A DNA stretch of 64,000 nucleotides from a bacterium (GCA_018400875.1 JAGYLV010000001.1:1-64000); one strand, 5' to 3'; shown: positions 21,314 to 30,298, counted from the first letter of the stretch. A program made the numbers and translations. The notes: generated by a model not told the origin, from the sequence alone.

Positions 21314-23539
21314 ATGGTCTTACACCGTGATCACCGCATTGACATCGCTTCACTGGCCATCGATGAAACCATTTTAGCCACCCAAAACAATTACCTCGGG
21401 GTGCGGGCCAATTTTGAAGAAAATGTTCCCTATCAAACCACCATCCGCGGCACTTACATCAATGGTTTTTATGACACGCATACGATTCCTTATGGCGAAA
21501 GTGCCTACGGATTCCCCGAAAAAGGTCAGACCATTGTCAATGTCCCCGACGCCCAGACCATAACGCTTTGGCTGGGGGAAACCCCCGTCAATCTCAATTA
21601 CGCTAAATTGGTTGAGCTCAAACGCAGCTACCATCTCAAAGAAGGCTTTACCACCCGTTCAGCCCTTTATGAAATGATGGATGGCGTGCAACTGTGGATT
21701 CACACCAAGCGCTTGACCCATCTATCGTTTAAACCGCTTTTCATGATTGATTACACGGTGGAAAGTGTGAATTATGAGGGAGACATCCTCATTGAATCCA
21801 TATTGGACGGAGACGTTGAAAATTTTGTGTCCACCACCGACATGCGTGCTGGGACTCACCAAGCGAAACGCTTAAAAACCGTGGGGGTAAAAACGGAAGC
21901 GAACCGCGGCCAAATCAACGTGGAGACACTCACCACACACTTCCAATGTACCGTCGGCCTGACGCATTCTAAGGCCTTTGCGTATGAGGCTGTGGATGAT
22001 GCCATCATCGCGCAAAAAACCATTGCCATCACCCCCGGGGAGTCGTTCAACTTTCAAAAGTTTGCGCTTTATTACAATGATCTTGACCACTCAGAACGTG
22101 AAAGCTTGATTGAAAGTGGCTATCATTTTGTAAAAACCACACCCCTTAAAGATATCTACGCCATGCAAAAGGCCGCCTTGGAAGCGTTTAATCCATTCGG
22201 CGAAATCACCATTAAAACCCACGATAAAAGCACCCTCAACGAAAGCATCACCTACAACTTATACCAACTCTATACCGCAGGGGCTCATAGCCCGCGGACG
22301 AACATCCCGGCCAAAGGACTCACCGGCGAAGGCTATGAAGGCCATACGTTTTGGGACAGCGAAATATACATGTTGCCGTTTTTCTTGCAAGCCGATCCGA
22401 AACTTGCCCTCAACCTCTTAGAATATCGATACTTTCACTTAGAAGAAGCTAGACAAGAAGCGTATAAACTGGGCAATCCCGAAGGTGTAAAATACGCCTG
22501 GCGGACGATTTCTGGCCAAGAGACGAGTGCCTATTATCCGGCCTCCACGGCCCAATACCATATCAATTCAGACATTGCTTTTGCCGTCATTCAGTACTAC
22601 CGGCTGTATCATGATGAAACGTTCATGGTGCACAAAGGCTTTCCCATTGTCTTAGAAACTGCCCGGTTTTTTAAAGACCTCGTCACCAAACACGATGGGG
22701 CTTATCACTTACATCACGTGACCGGCCCCGATGAATACAATGCGGTGGTGGATGATAATTACTACACCAACGCGATGCTTAAATATCACCTGGAATTTTT
22801 ACTCGACTATACGAAAACGCGGGATGATTGGATCGATGAAGCTGAAAGAGATCTTTTCCAAGACATCGCCAATCATATCGTGCTTCCCTTTAATGAAGCG
22901 CTCAACATCGATGTGCAAGACGCCAGCTTTTTATCGAAGAAGCCCATCGATCTTGCGACCATTCCAAACGATAAAAAACCCTTGCTTTTGCACTATCACC
23001 CGCTCACCATATATCGCTATCAAGTGCTCAAGCAAGCCGACACGATCCTCGCGCACATGCTCTTGTTCAACCGCCCCGAACGTGTGATGAAGGACAGTTT
23101 TGACTTTTATGAAACCCGGACGACGCATGATTCAAGTTTGTCATACTGTGTCCACGCCACCCAAGCCGCGAAGCTTGGGGATATTGAAAAAGCGTACGAT
23201 TATTTCATCAAAACGGTTGATCTTGACTTAACCGATAGTCACAAAAATACCTTTCACGGGCTGCATCTTGCGAATTTAGGCGGAGTCTATATGGCTTTAC
23301 TGTACGGGTTTATGGGTTATACCATCGATACCCCGGTGGCCATCACACCGCGGTTGCCTAAGGCTTGGAAAGAACTCTCGATGAAAATTCGCTTAGACGC
23401 TCACGTGACGGCGCACCTTAAACTGACGCATCAAACACTCACAGTGACATCCGATGCGGATAGCCGTATCCGCATTCATGGAACGATTTACTCACTTGAA
23501 AAGCGCGTTCCTTGGACCATCTCTAATGTGTGGTTTTAA
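21314..23539 (+). CDS. GH65 glycoside phosphorylase (paralog 1)
   Basis: GEGYEGHTFWDSEIYMLPFF and HVTGPDEYNAVVDDNYYTN GH65 motifs. Confidence 0.92.
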   Translation: MVLHRDHRIDIASLAIDETILATQNNYLGVRANFEENVPYQTTIRGTYINGFYDTHTIPYGESAYGFPEKGQTIVNVPDAQTITLWLGETPVNLNYAKLVELKRSYHLKEGFTTRSALYEMMDGVQLWIHTKRLTHLSFKPLFMIDYTVESVNYEGDILIESILDGDVENFVSTTDMRAGTHQAKRLKTVGVKTEANRGQINVETLTTHFQCTVGLTHSKAFAYEAVDDAIIAQKTIAITPGESFNFQKFALYYNDLDHSERESLIESGYHFVKTTPLKDIYAMQKAALEAFNPFGEITIKTHDKSTLNESITYNLYQLYTAGAHSPRTNIPAKGLTGEGYEGHTFWDSEIYMLPFFLQADPKLALNLLEYRYFHLEEARQEAYKLGNPEGVKYAWRTISGQETSAYYPASTAQYHINSDIAFAVIQYYRLYHDETFMVHKGFPIVLETARFFKDLVTKHDGAYHLHHVTGPDEYNAVVDDNYYTNAMLKYHLEFLLDYTKTRDDWIDEAERDLFQDIANHIVLPFNEALNIDVQDASFLSKKPIDLATIPNDKKPLLLHYHPLTIYRYQVLKQADTILAHMLLFNRPERVMKDSFDFYETRTTHDSSLSYCVHATQAAKLGDIEKAYDYFIKTVDLDLTDSHKNTFHGLHLANLGGVYMALLYGFMGYTIDTPVAITPRLPKAWKELSMKIRLDAHVTAHLKLTHQTLTVTSDADSRIRIHGTIYSLEKRVPWTISNVWF

Positions 23540-23594
23540 TCGCTTCACCAAACGGTGAATGCTTAAAACATAAAAATCTTAGGAGGATTTAAGA

Positions 23595-24842
23595 ATGAAA
23601 AAGCTTTTTGCACTGGGCATGATGCTGACGACAGCACTCGTGCTTGTAGCCTGTGGTGGGGGCGAAGATGCACCCCTCATCATTTATCAAAACAAAGTTG
23701 AAATTGACGATGTTTTGAAAGAATATGCAGCCGCTTGGGGCGAAGCCAACGGCTACGAAGTTGAAGTTAGAACGTGTGGGGGGGATACCTGTGGGTATGC
23801 CAACCAAATCATTTCTGAATTCAACGCGGCGCAACAACCCGATATTTTTGTCTTTGAAGGATTGGGTCAATACCTCACCTATCAAAACAAAATCATGGCC
23901 TTAGACGGTGAAGATTGGGTCGATGAAACTGCCGTAGAATTCGTCTATGAAGGCAGTGTTTATGGGTTCCCCATCAACTTAGAAGGCTGGGGCCTTGCCT
24001 ATAACGCGGACCTCTTAGAAGAAGCGGACGTCGATCCCAGTACGTTAACCAGCCTCGCGGGCTATGAAGCCGCCTTTGCGACCCTCGACGATCAAGCCGA
24101 TGCATTGGGCCTTGATGGCGTGGTTTCCATGGCCGCCGGCTCCGGACTTACCTGGGTTACGGGACTTCATAACTTCAATGGTTACTTATCATCCGGCCTG
24201 GAATATTCAGACCGTTCCGTCACGGTAGACTTACTCAACGGGATTTCCGATACCGCCCGTTTAGAAGCCTTAGCCGATTGGGCCGAACTGCTCTTTGATT
24301 ACGCTGATCCTGAAGTTTTATTAGAAGGCTCTTATGACGATCAAGTGAATGCCTTTAAACTTGGCCGTACGGCCTTCATCCATCAAGGAAACTGGATTGA
24401 TCCGAACCTCATCGCCGATGGTGGGTTAGACTTTGAAGTCGGCTATGCGCCGCATGCTTCCGGCCTCGGTGACGTTGATTCCATCTTTGTGGGTGCGCCT
24501 TCTTACTACGGCATTAACCCCGATGGTGGAAACACGGAAGCGGCCAAACAATTCCTCAACGATATGGTCTTTGACGACGCCGGTCATGAATACATGGTCA
24601 ACGAAGCCAACTTCGTACCGGCCTTTAATACCGTATCGTTAGTGCCTAGTTCCCCGCTTTCAGCCGTGGTGTATGAATACGCCCAAGCGGGTAATATTTC
24701 AGCGTGGTGGCAAAACGATATGCCACCTGGGTTTGGGATGGAACAACTCGGTCCCATCTACACCTTATTCGCCAATGGTACCTACACCAAAGCCGAATTT
24801 GTCGAAGCACTTTCCCAAGAAATTGCCACACTCGCAGAATAA
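23595..24842 (+). CDS. Sugar ABC transporter substrate-binding lipoprotein
   Basis: Lipobox LVAC; SBP family 1 features; within the sugar locus. Confidence 0.9.
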   Translation: MKKLFALGMMLTTALVLVACGGGEDAPLIIYQNKVEIDDVLKEYAAAWGEANGYEVEVRTCGGDTCGYANQIISEFNAAQQPDIFVFEGLGQYLTYQNKIMALDGEDWVDETAVEFVYEGSVYGFPINLEGWGLAYNADLLEEADVDPSTLTSLAGYEAAFATLDDQADALGLDGVVSMAAGSGLTWVTGLHNFNGYLSSGLEYSDRSVTVDLLNGISDTARLEALADWAELLFDYADPEVLLEGSYDDQVNAFKLGRTAFIHQGNWIDPNLIADGGLDFEVGYAPHASGLGDVDSIFVGAPSYYGINPDGGNTEAAKQFLNDMVFDDAGHEYMVNEANFVPAFNTVSLVPSSPLSAVVYEYAQAGNISAWWQNDMPPGFGMEQLGPIYTLFANGTYTKAEFVEALSQEIATLAE

Positions 24843-24862
24843 GTTTGATACGATGCTTGATG

Positions 24863-24895
24863 GGGCAAACACGCAAGTGTTTGCCCTTTCTTTTT
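24863..24895 (+). terminator. Strong intrinsic terminator/attenuator between SBP and second GH65
   Basis: GGGCAAACAC-GCAA-GTGTTTGCCC-TTTCTTTTT. Confidence 0.85.
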
Positions 24896-24909
24896 GCTAA
24901 GGAGGTTTT

Positions 24910-27156
24910 ATGCACACACTCGGGAACCATTTAAACTTTGAACAGACAACCCTCATCAAAACCCAATACGACCTTAAACACGCCATCAATGACGGATCGC
25001 TTTTTCTCATGGGAAATGGTTATTTAGGAATGCGTGGCACATTCATGGAAGCCAAAAAAGCCGATTATGCCGGCATTATCGTGACCGATACTTGGGATAA
25101 TGCCGATGGCAAATGGGAAGAGCTTTCGACAGTGATGAACGGGCTTTTTGCCGATCTTAAAATAGACGGCCGATCCATCTTTGAGCGGCCTTGGACTGAC
25201 TTTAAACGTACGCTTGATTTAACCACAGGCATCACCACACGTGATGTGACGATTCAACTGGATGACGTGAACGTTAACATTAAAGAAGAAAAATTTGCGT
25301 CGATGGATGATCATCATGTCATTGGCATGCGGGTGAGCATCACCGCCGATGGCCCCGTTGATTTAGCTCTTATACAAGGCATCGATGCGGATGTGTGGAG
25401 CCTGAATGGAACCCATCTTAAAGAGGTTTCATTTGACTCGAATGACTTGGGGCTTTATAGCCAAGCACGCTTATCAAGCGCACAAGACATCATTGCAGTC
25501 GCCACGCAGTGTAACGTCCATGAGATCGGCAAGCAGCCTTTATCGATCACCAGTAAAACGCACATATCTTTACACCCAGATACCCCATATGCATGGGAAC
25601 AAATCATGGTGGTTACATCCAGTCATGAAACCAAAGACCCTACTTTATGGGTTCAAAAGAAACTCGAAGACCTTGCGCCATATGACTCGTTAAAAACGGC
25701 TTCGATTAAAGCATGGAAAGAAAAATGGGTGCCTTTTGATGTGCGGATCAAAGGGGATGATACCGATGATTTTGCGCTCAAATTCAACACCTATCACGCA
25801 CTCATTGCGACCCCAACGCATAAACCCTTACCCATTGGAGCAAGAGGGCTTTCAGCGCAATCCTATCAAGGGGCGGCCTTTTGGGACCAAGAAATATACA
25901 ATATGCCCATGTATTTATACGCCCAGCCCGACGTGGCGAAAAATCTTTTACTGTACCGGTATCACACCTTGGATGGGGCCCGGGAAAAAGCAAAAAAACA
26001 TGGCTATGAAGGTGCTTTTTACGCATGGATTAGCGGAAAAACCGGCAAAGAACTGTGCCCGGATTTCTTTTTTAAAGATGTGTTGAGTGGCCGGCCCATT
26101 CGGAACCACTTTAATCTGTGGCAAATTCATATCAGTTTTGACGTCGGTTTTGCGGTCTTAAGATATGTGAAACAGCATCAAGATGAGGCCTTTATGCGTG
26201 ATTATGGGCTGGAAATGCTCATTGAAATCAGCCGGTTTTTAGCCTCACGTGTGGCCTTCATCCCGCATCGAGACCGGTATGAAATCATCCGCGTGCAAGG
26301 CCCAGATGAATACCATGAAAACGTCGATAATAATGCGTTTACCAATTATCAAGCGCATTATGTCTTAAAAGAAACCTTACAAGCTTTAGACGAATATACG
26401 CCCAAAAATCCCGCCATCTTACCTCGTGACGACGAATTAGAGCTTTGGCAATCGATTGATGCCAAACTGTATTTACCTAAGGTGAATGAAGCAGGGCTGC
26501 TTGAACAGTTTGATGGTTATTTTGATCTCGAAAGCATTGTGCCGGCCCATAAAGTGACTGAGCGCTTGATTGATCCGGAGGAATATTACGGCTATCCCAA
26601 CGGCATCACCGTATTTACTCAATGTCTCAAGCAAGCGGATACCGTCCAGTTATTCAGTGTGCATCCTGAACTTTTTGATGAAGAAGTTCAACGAACGAAC
26701 TATCACTATTACGAACCACGAACGCTTCATTTTTCCAGTCTATCACCGACCACCCATGCCCTCGTGGCCGCCCGGTTAGGCTTAGTGGATGAAGCTTACA
26801 AGCACATGAAGAAGGCCTTATTCATTGATTTACTCAACACCAATGAAGCCGTCAGTGGCGGCACGTTTATTGGGGGAATGCATACGGCCAATAACGGCGC
26901 AAGTTGGGCCGTGGTCGCGGAAGGGTTCGCAGGCGTCGCATACGATGACGGGCTCGTTATGAATCCGCACTTACCGAACGCCTGGGAAAGCATCACGCTG
27001 CCGTTATATATAAACGGGGCTTTAAGAACATTTGAGATCACCCATAAGACAATAGAACGAACCGATGAAAGCTCTGGGCCAATCGCCATTCGTATCCAAG
27101 GCACCCCTCACACCCTCAATTCCGGGGAAAAGATCACCTATACGCACTCGTCATGA
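24910..27156 (+). CDS. GH65 glycoside phosphorylase (paralog 2)
   Basis: GLSAQSYQGAAFWDQEIYNMPMYL and VQGPDEYHENVDNNAFTN. Confidence 0.92.
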   Translation: MHTLGNHLNFEQTTLIKTQYDLKHAINDGSLFLMGNGYLGMRGTFMEAKKADYAGIIVTDTWDNADGKWEELSTVMNGLFADLKIDGRSIFERPWTDFKRTLDLTTGITTRDVTIQLDDVNVNIKEEKFASMDDHHVIGMRVSITADGPVDLALIQGIDADVWSLNGTHLKEVSFDSNDLGLYSQARLSSAQDIIAVATQCNVHEIGKQPLSITSKTHISLHPDTPYAWEQIMVVTSSHETKDPTLWVQKKLEDLAPYDSLKTASIKAWKEKWVPFDVRIKGDDTDDFALKFNTYHALIATPTHKPLPIGARGLSAQSYQGAAFWDQEIYNMPMYLYAQPDVAKNLLLYRYHTLDGAREKAKKHGYEGAFYAWISGKTGKELCPDFFFKDVLSGRPIRNHFNLWQIHISFDVGFAVLRYVKQHQDEAFMRDYGLEMLIEISRFLASRVAFIPHRDRYEIIRVQGPDEYHENVDNNAFTNYQAHYVLKETLQALDEYTPKNPAILPRDDELELWQSIDAKLYLPKVNEAGLLEQFDGYFDLESIVPAHKVTERLIDPEEYYGYPNGITVFTQCLKQADTVQLFSVHPELFDEEVQRTNYHYYEPRTLHFSSLSPTTHALVAARLGLVDEAYKHMKKALFIDLLNTNEAVSGGTFIGGMHTANNGASWAVVAEGFAGVAYDDGLVMNPHLPNAWESITLPLYINGALRTFEITHKTIERTDESSGPIAIRIQGTPHTLNSGEKITYTHSS

Positions 27157-27170
27157 GTGCGTTTTTTTTG
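27138..27170 (+). terminator. Terminator of sugar locus
   Basis: CGCACTC-GTCAT-GAGTGCG-TTTTTTTT. Confidence 0.75.
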
Positions 27171-27204
27171 GGTTAAATGCTATAATAATCGCAAGGAGAT
27201 GCCT

Positions 27205-27999
27205 ATGACAATCAGTAATTATCACAGTCACCATGAGCTTTGCCGGCACGCCGAAGGCACCGCCGTTGATTACGTTAAAAAAGCCATTGAGCTCGGATTC
27301 AAAGACTTAGGCATCAGTGATCACGTGCCGTCTGATTTACTCCCAGACTCGATGCGCATGCGATTTAGTGAATTAGAAGGCTATGTTGAAGATGTCTTAA
27401 GCGTCCAAAAAGCCTTAAAAGACCAAATCAATGTCTATTTAGGGATGGAATGTGAATACTTAGAAGTCGACGTTAAATACTATGAGGATTTCTTAAAGCA
27501 AGTCGATTACTTGGTTTTAGGACAACATTATGTGAAAGATGATGCTGGGTTTCACAGTGCTTTTTATTTAAAAACCCCCGAGCACGTCATCGCCTACGGT
27601 GACCGCGTCGTCAAAGCGTTAGAAAGCGGATACTTTAGTTTATTCGCGCATCCTGATCTATATATGTGTGGACGCGATACATTTGATGAGGCAGCCATCC
27701 AAGTCGCACACAAAATCGGAAAAGCCGCGGAAGACACAAAGATACCATTAGAATTTAACGCGAATGGCATCCGAAGAGGGATTAAAAAGACATCTCAAGG
27801 AATGAGATATCCATATCCAAGAATTGAATTTTGGGAAATCATCAAAAACTATCATGTGGATGTCATCTTAAGTTCAGATGCACATCACCCCAATCTCTTA
27901 TATGACGATGCGATGAAAAAAGCAGAAGCCCTGATCGAACAGTTAGAGCTCAAACGAATTCACACGCTCTCAATGAAACATCTCAAAAATCGCCTCTAA
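27205..27999 (+). CDS. PHP-domain histidinol-phosphatase-like phosphoesterase
   Basis: NYHSHHELCRHAEG, GMECEYLE, HPDLYM, SSDAHHPNLLY; start moved to 27205 after AAGGAG. Confidence 0.88.
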   Translation: MTISNYHSHHELCRHAEGTAVDYVKKAIELGFKDLGISDHVPSDLLPDSMRMRFSELEGYVEDVLSVQKALKDQINVYLGMECEYLEVDVKYYEDFLKQVDYLVLGQHYVKDDAGFHSAFYLKTPEHVIAYGDRVVKALESGYFSLFAHPDLYMCGRDTFDEAAIQVAHKIGKAAEDTKIPLEFNANGIRRGIKKTSQGMRYPYPRIEFWEIIKNYHVDVILSSDAHHPNLLYDDAMKKAEALIEQLELKRIHTLSMKHLKNRL

Positions 28000-28096
28000 G
28001 GCGTTTTGTAAAATGAGATGATAATAAATGCGTATGAAGAAAAAAACACTCAAATTTTCAAAATTATATACCCAGATATCCAAGAAGTAGTAGAGT

Positions 28097-28231
28097 TCAC
28101 TTAAACATATTCAAACACAAAAAGATGACCCCGTTTAAAATGTGATAGCCTAGATGAAACCCATCTTTAATAGGGTCATTGGATGCAATGCCTATGATTA
28201 AACCCCCAAGAAGTGGGATTTTTAATAACAC
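28097..28231 (-). CDS. Possible small hydrophobic protein or gene remnant
   Basis: GTG-start ORF VLLKIPLLGGLIIGIASNDPIKDGFHLGYHILNGVIFLCLNMFK; AT-rich region, no clear RBS. Confidence 0.3.
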   Translation of the reverse strand: MLLKIPLLGGLIIGIASNDPIKDGFHLGYHILNGVIFLCLNMFK

Positions 28232-28236
28232 GATTT

Positions 28237-28264
28237 ACTTTCTATAATATATATTATGTTAACA
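28237..28264 (+). other. dif: Candidate dif site (XerC/D recombination site)
   Basis: ACTTTCTATAA-TATATA-TTATGTTAACA; 24/28 match to B. subtilis dif as recalled, identical central hexamer; at the strand-bias switch. Confidence 0.75.
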
Positions 28265-28422
28265 TTCGTAAATGTAATTCCAAAGGCGTGCACGTTAATC
28301 AGTGTGTAAATGGTGAATTGTATTTCTGTTTCTTCTATCTCTGGTTGCACCCTAAAAACCTTGAATCTTAAAAATGCGATTTGAACAATGTTACAGCTTC
28401 TATTTTTGAAAGGAATTTGCTG

Positions 28423-29400
28423 ATGAGTAAAGTTGCCATAGTCATGACGGGTGGAACGATCACCATGAAAATCTTCGATCCAGAACAAGGTGCATTTCCC
28501 ATGCAAGATGCTTCTGACATCATTGAAGTTTTGAATGATCGACTTGGATTTCAAAATCTTGTCACTCATAAGTACGCGATGATTCCATCCCCGTCGATGA
28601 CCCTTGAGAGAATGAAAGATTTAAAAGATTTCATTGATCCGATTCTAGCAGATCCTGAAATTTCAGGGATTGTCATCACTCATGGAACCGATGCTTTGGA
28701 AGAAACCGCATTTTATTTGGACCTCGTTCACACCTCTGAAAAACCGGTCATCGTAACCGGCGCCATGAAAAATGCATCTGAAATTGGTTATGATGGATTT
28801 ACTAACTTAGTCAGTGCAATCTATACCGCACAAAATCCGACCTCTCAAAATAAAGGGGTTTTGGTCGTCATGAACTACGAAATTCATGCGGCCTGGGAGG
28901 TGACTAAAACCCATACCCTTAACTTAGATACATTTAAATCACTCTCATTCGGCCCCTTAGGAATAATTGACGGAGAGCATGTTATCTATTATCGGCTGCG
29001 TAATCGTTGGTCTTTTCGGTTTGATAATGCGTTTGAATCCCCTGTGCCTATCATCACGACCTATTCAGGGATCAATCCGAACATGCTTGAACAGTTTGCA
29101 AACAAACCAATTAAGGGTATTGTTATTGAGGCTATGGGCCGGGGGAATGTACCGCCTCAATTGGTAAAGCCGATTGAAACACTCATCGAGAAAGATATTC
29201 CGGTTATCGTGGTATCCCGCGTTCCTAATGGTCGGGTCTTTGATACCTATGGGTATCCAGGTGGGGGAAAAGATCTCATAAAAAAAGGTGCCATATTTGG
29301 CACCGATTTAACGGGCTTAAAAGCCCGTATCTTATTAATGGTAGCTTTGGGTAATCACTATCAAAAATCTGATTTAAAAGAATTATTCACTTATCAGTAA
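28423..29400 (+). CDS. Type I L-asparaginase
   Basis: VMTGGTITM, ITHGTDALEETAFYL; ATG 28423 behind AAAGGA. Confidence 0.92.
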   Translation: MSKVAIVMTGGTITMKIFDPEQGAFPMQDASDIIEVLNDRLGFQNLVTHKYAMIPSPSMTLERMKDLKDFIDPILADPEISGIVITHGTDALEETAFYLDLVHTSEKPVIVTGAMKNASEIGYDGFTNLVSAIYTAQNPTSQNKGVLVVMNYEIHAAWEVTKTHTLNLDTFKSLSFGPLGIIDGEHVIYYRLRNRWSFRFDNAFESPVPIITTYSGINPNMLEQFANKPIKGIVIEAMGRGNVPPQLVKPIETLIEKDIPVIVVSRVPNGRVFDTYGYPGGGKDLIKKGAIFGTDLTGLKARILLMVALGNHYQKSDLKELFTYQ

Positions 29401-29719
29401 TAGCTTTTAACACATTGGCAATACTTGGTAGTTTATCTCTCAAAATTGCATAAATTATATCAATTGAAATGCCTTCATATTCATGTGAAATTATGTTTCT
29501 CAGTCCAATTAATTTTGGCCAATCAATATCGGGATAGGCGACCTTAAAATTCTTAGATAATTTTTTTGCAGTTTCACCAATTTGTTCTAAGTTGAGAATG
29601 ACTGCGTCAATTTTTTCCTCTTCCAACTGAAATTCTTGAAATGTATTAATGTCATTCATGTATCTTTCAATCTTTTCCAAATATTTAATAATTCGTTCAA
29701 CATAGATTTTATCGTTCAT
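29387..29719 (-). CDS. HepT-like (DUF86) ribonuclease toxin
   Basis: RNIISHEY (RX4HXY) motif; starts at MNDKIYVERIIKYLEKIE, overlapping the MNT gene by 11 nt. Confidence 0.88.
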   Translation of the reverse strand: MNDKIYVERIIKYLEKIERYMNDINTFQEFQLEEEKIDAVILNLEQIGETAKKLSKNFKVAYPDIDWPKLIGLRNIISHEYEGISIDIIYAILRDKLPSIANVLKAITDK

Positions 29720-30203
29720 AAACAAGCAATCCAGTTCTTTTGATTTCTTCATCAATTCTGGAGTTTGATTCAATGGTCCGATTACTAAGCAATTGAACCT
29801 TTTTTCTGAGTGTTGATCTTATCTCTTCTACAAACTCAAAATATTCTAATTCGTATAAATCTGAAATCATGAATAAGTCTATATCACTCATCGGATTCGC
29901 TTTACCATTTGCATACGAACCAAATAAATATATCTGTTCAACGTTATAATTTTTTGCCACATTAGCAATCAAATTTTTAATTGTTAAATATGATAAGATT
30001 CCATGAGTTTCATCAATATTTTGGTTAGATTCAATACTCTCTCTTAACAAGCGATCAATTATCAAATCAAGAACCCATTCACTAGGCCTTCGAATAGATT
30101 GCTCCCAATTTCTAATAGTGTTTATTGGAATTCCTGAATAGTGAGAAAATTGTTTTTGCGTTAACTGCAAATTATTTCTAACTGTTTTTATTAATTCATT
30201 CAT
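29709..30203 (-). CDS. HTH-MNT nucleotidyltransferase antitoxin (MntA-like with N-terminal XRE HTH)
   Basis: LTQKQFSHYSGIPINTIRNWE HTH plus GSYANGKANPMSDID (GSX10DXD). Confidence 0.88.
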   Translation of the reverse strand: MNELIKTVRNNLQLTQKQFSHYSGIPINTIRNWEQSIRRPSEWVLDLIIDRLLRESIESNQNIDETHGILSYLTIKNLIANVAKNYNVEQIYLFGSYANGKANPMSDIDLFMISDLYELEYFEFVEEIRSTLRKKVQLLSNRTIESNSRIDEEIKRTGLLVYER

Positions 30204-30220
30204 AATATCACCTCATTTGT

Positions 30221-30249
30221 ATTATATACCCCATTGGGGTATAAATCAA
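30221..30249 (-). promoter_or_regulatory. HTH-MNT/HepT promoter with 19-bp palindrome in the spacer
   Basis: -35 TTGATT, 17-nt spacer, -10 TATAAT; perfect palindrome TATACCCCA-T-TGGGGTATA at 30225-30243. Confidence 0.75.
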
Positions 30250-30270
30250 ATAAGGTAATCTATCAAAAAT

Positions 30271-30294
30271 AAAACCACCTTTCGGTGGTTTTTT
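30271..30294. terminator. Bidirectional terminator
   Basis: AAAACCACC-TTTC-GGTGGTTTTTT just 3' of ruvA. Confidence 0.75.
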
Positions 30295-30298
30295 CAGT

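Noticed and set aside
24433-24934. Overlapping + strand ORFs 24433-24642, 24673-24900, 24704-24934
   Set aside because: Alternate frames inside the SBP gene and its terminator; low-complexity translations without domains.
28018-28090. Tiny ORF MRMKKKTLKFSKLYTQISKK
   Set aside because: Too short, AT-rich, no convincing SD; treated as chance.
29387-30295. Intact prophage or transposon around HepT/MNT
   Set aside because: No integrase, transposase, phage structural genes, terminal repeats or second attachment site seen.
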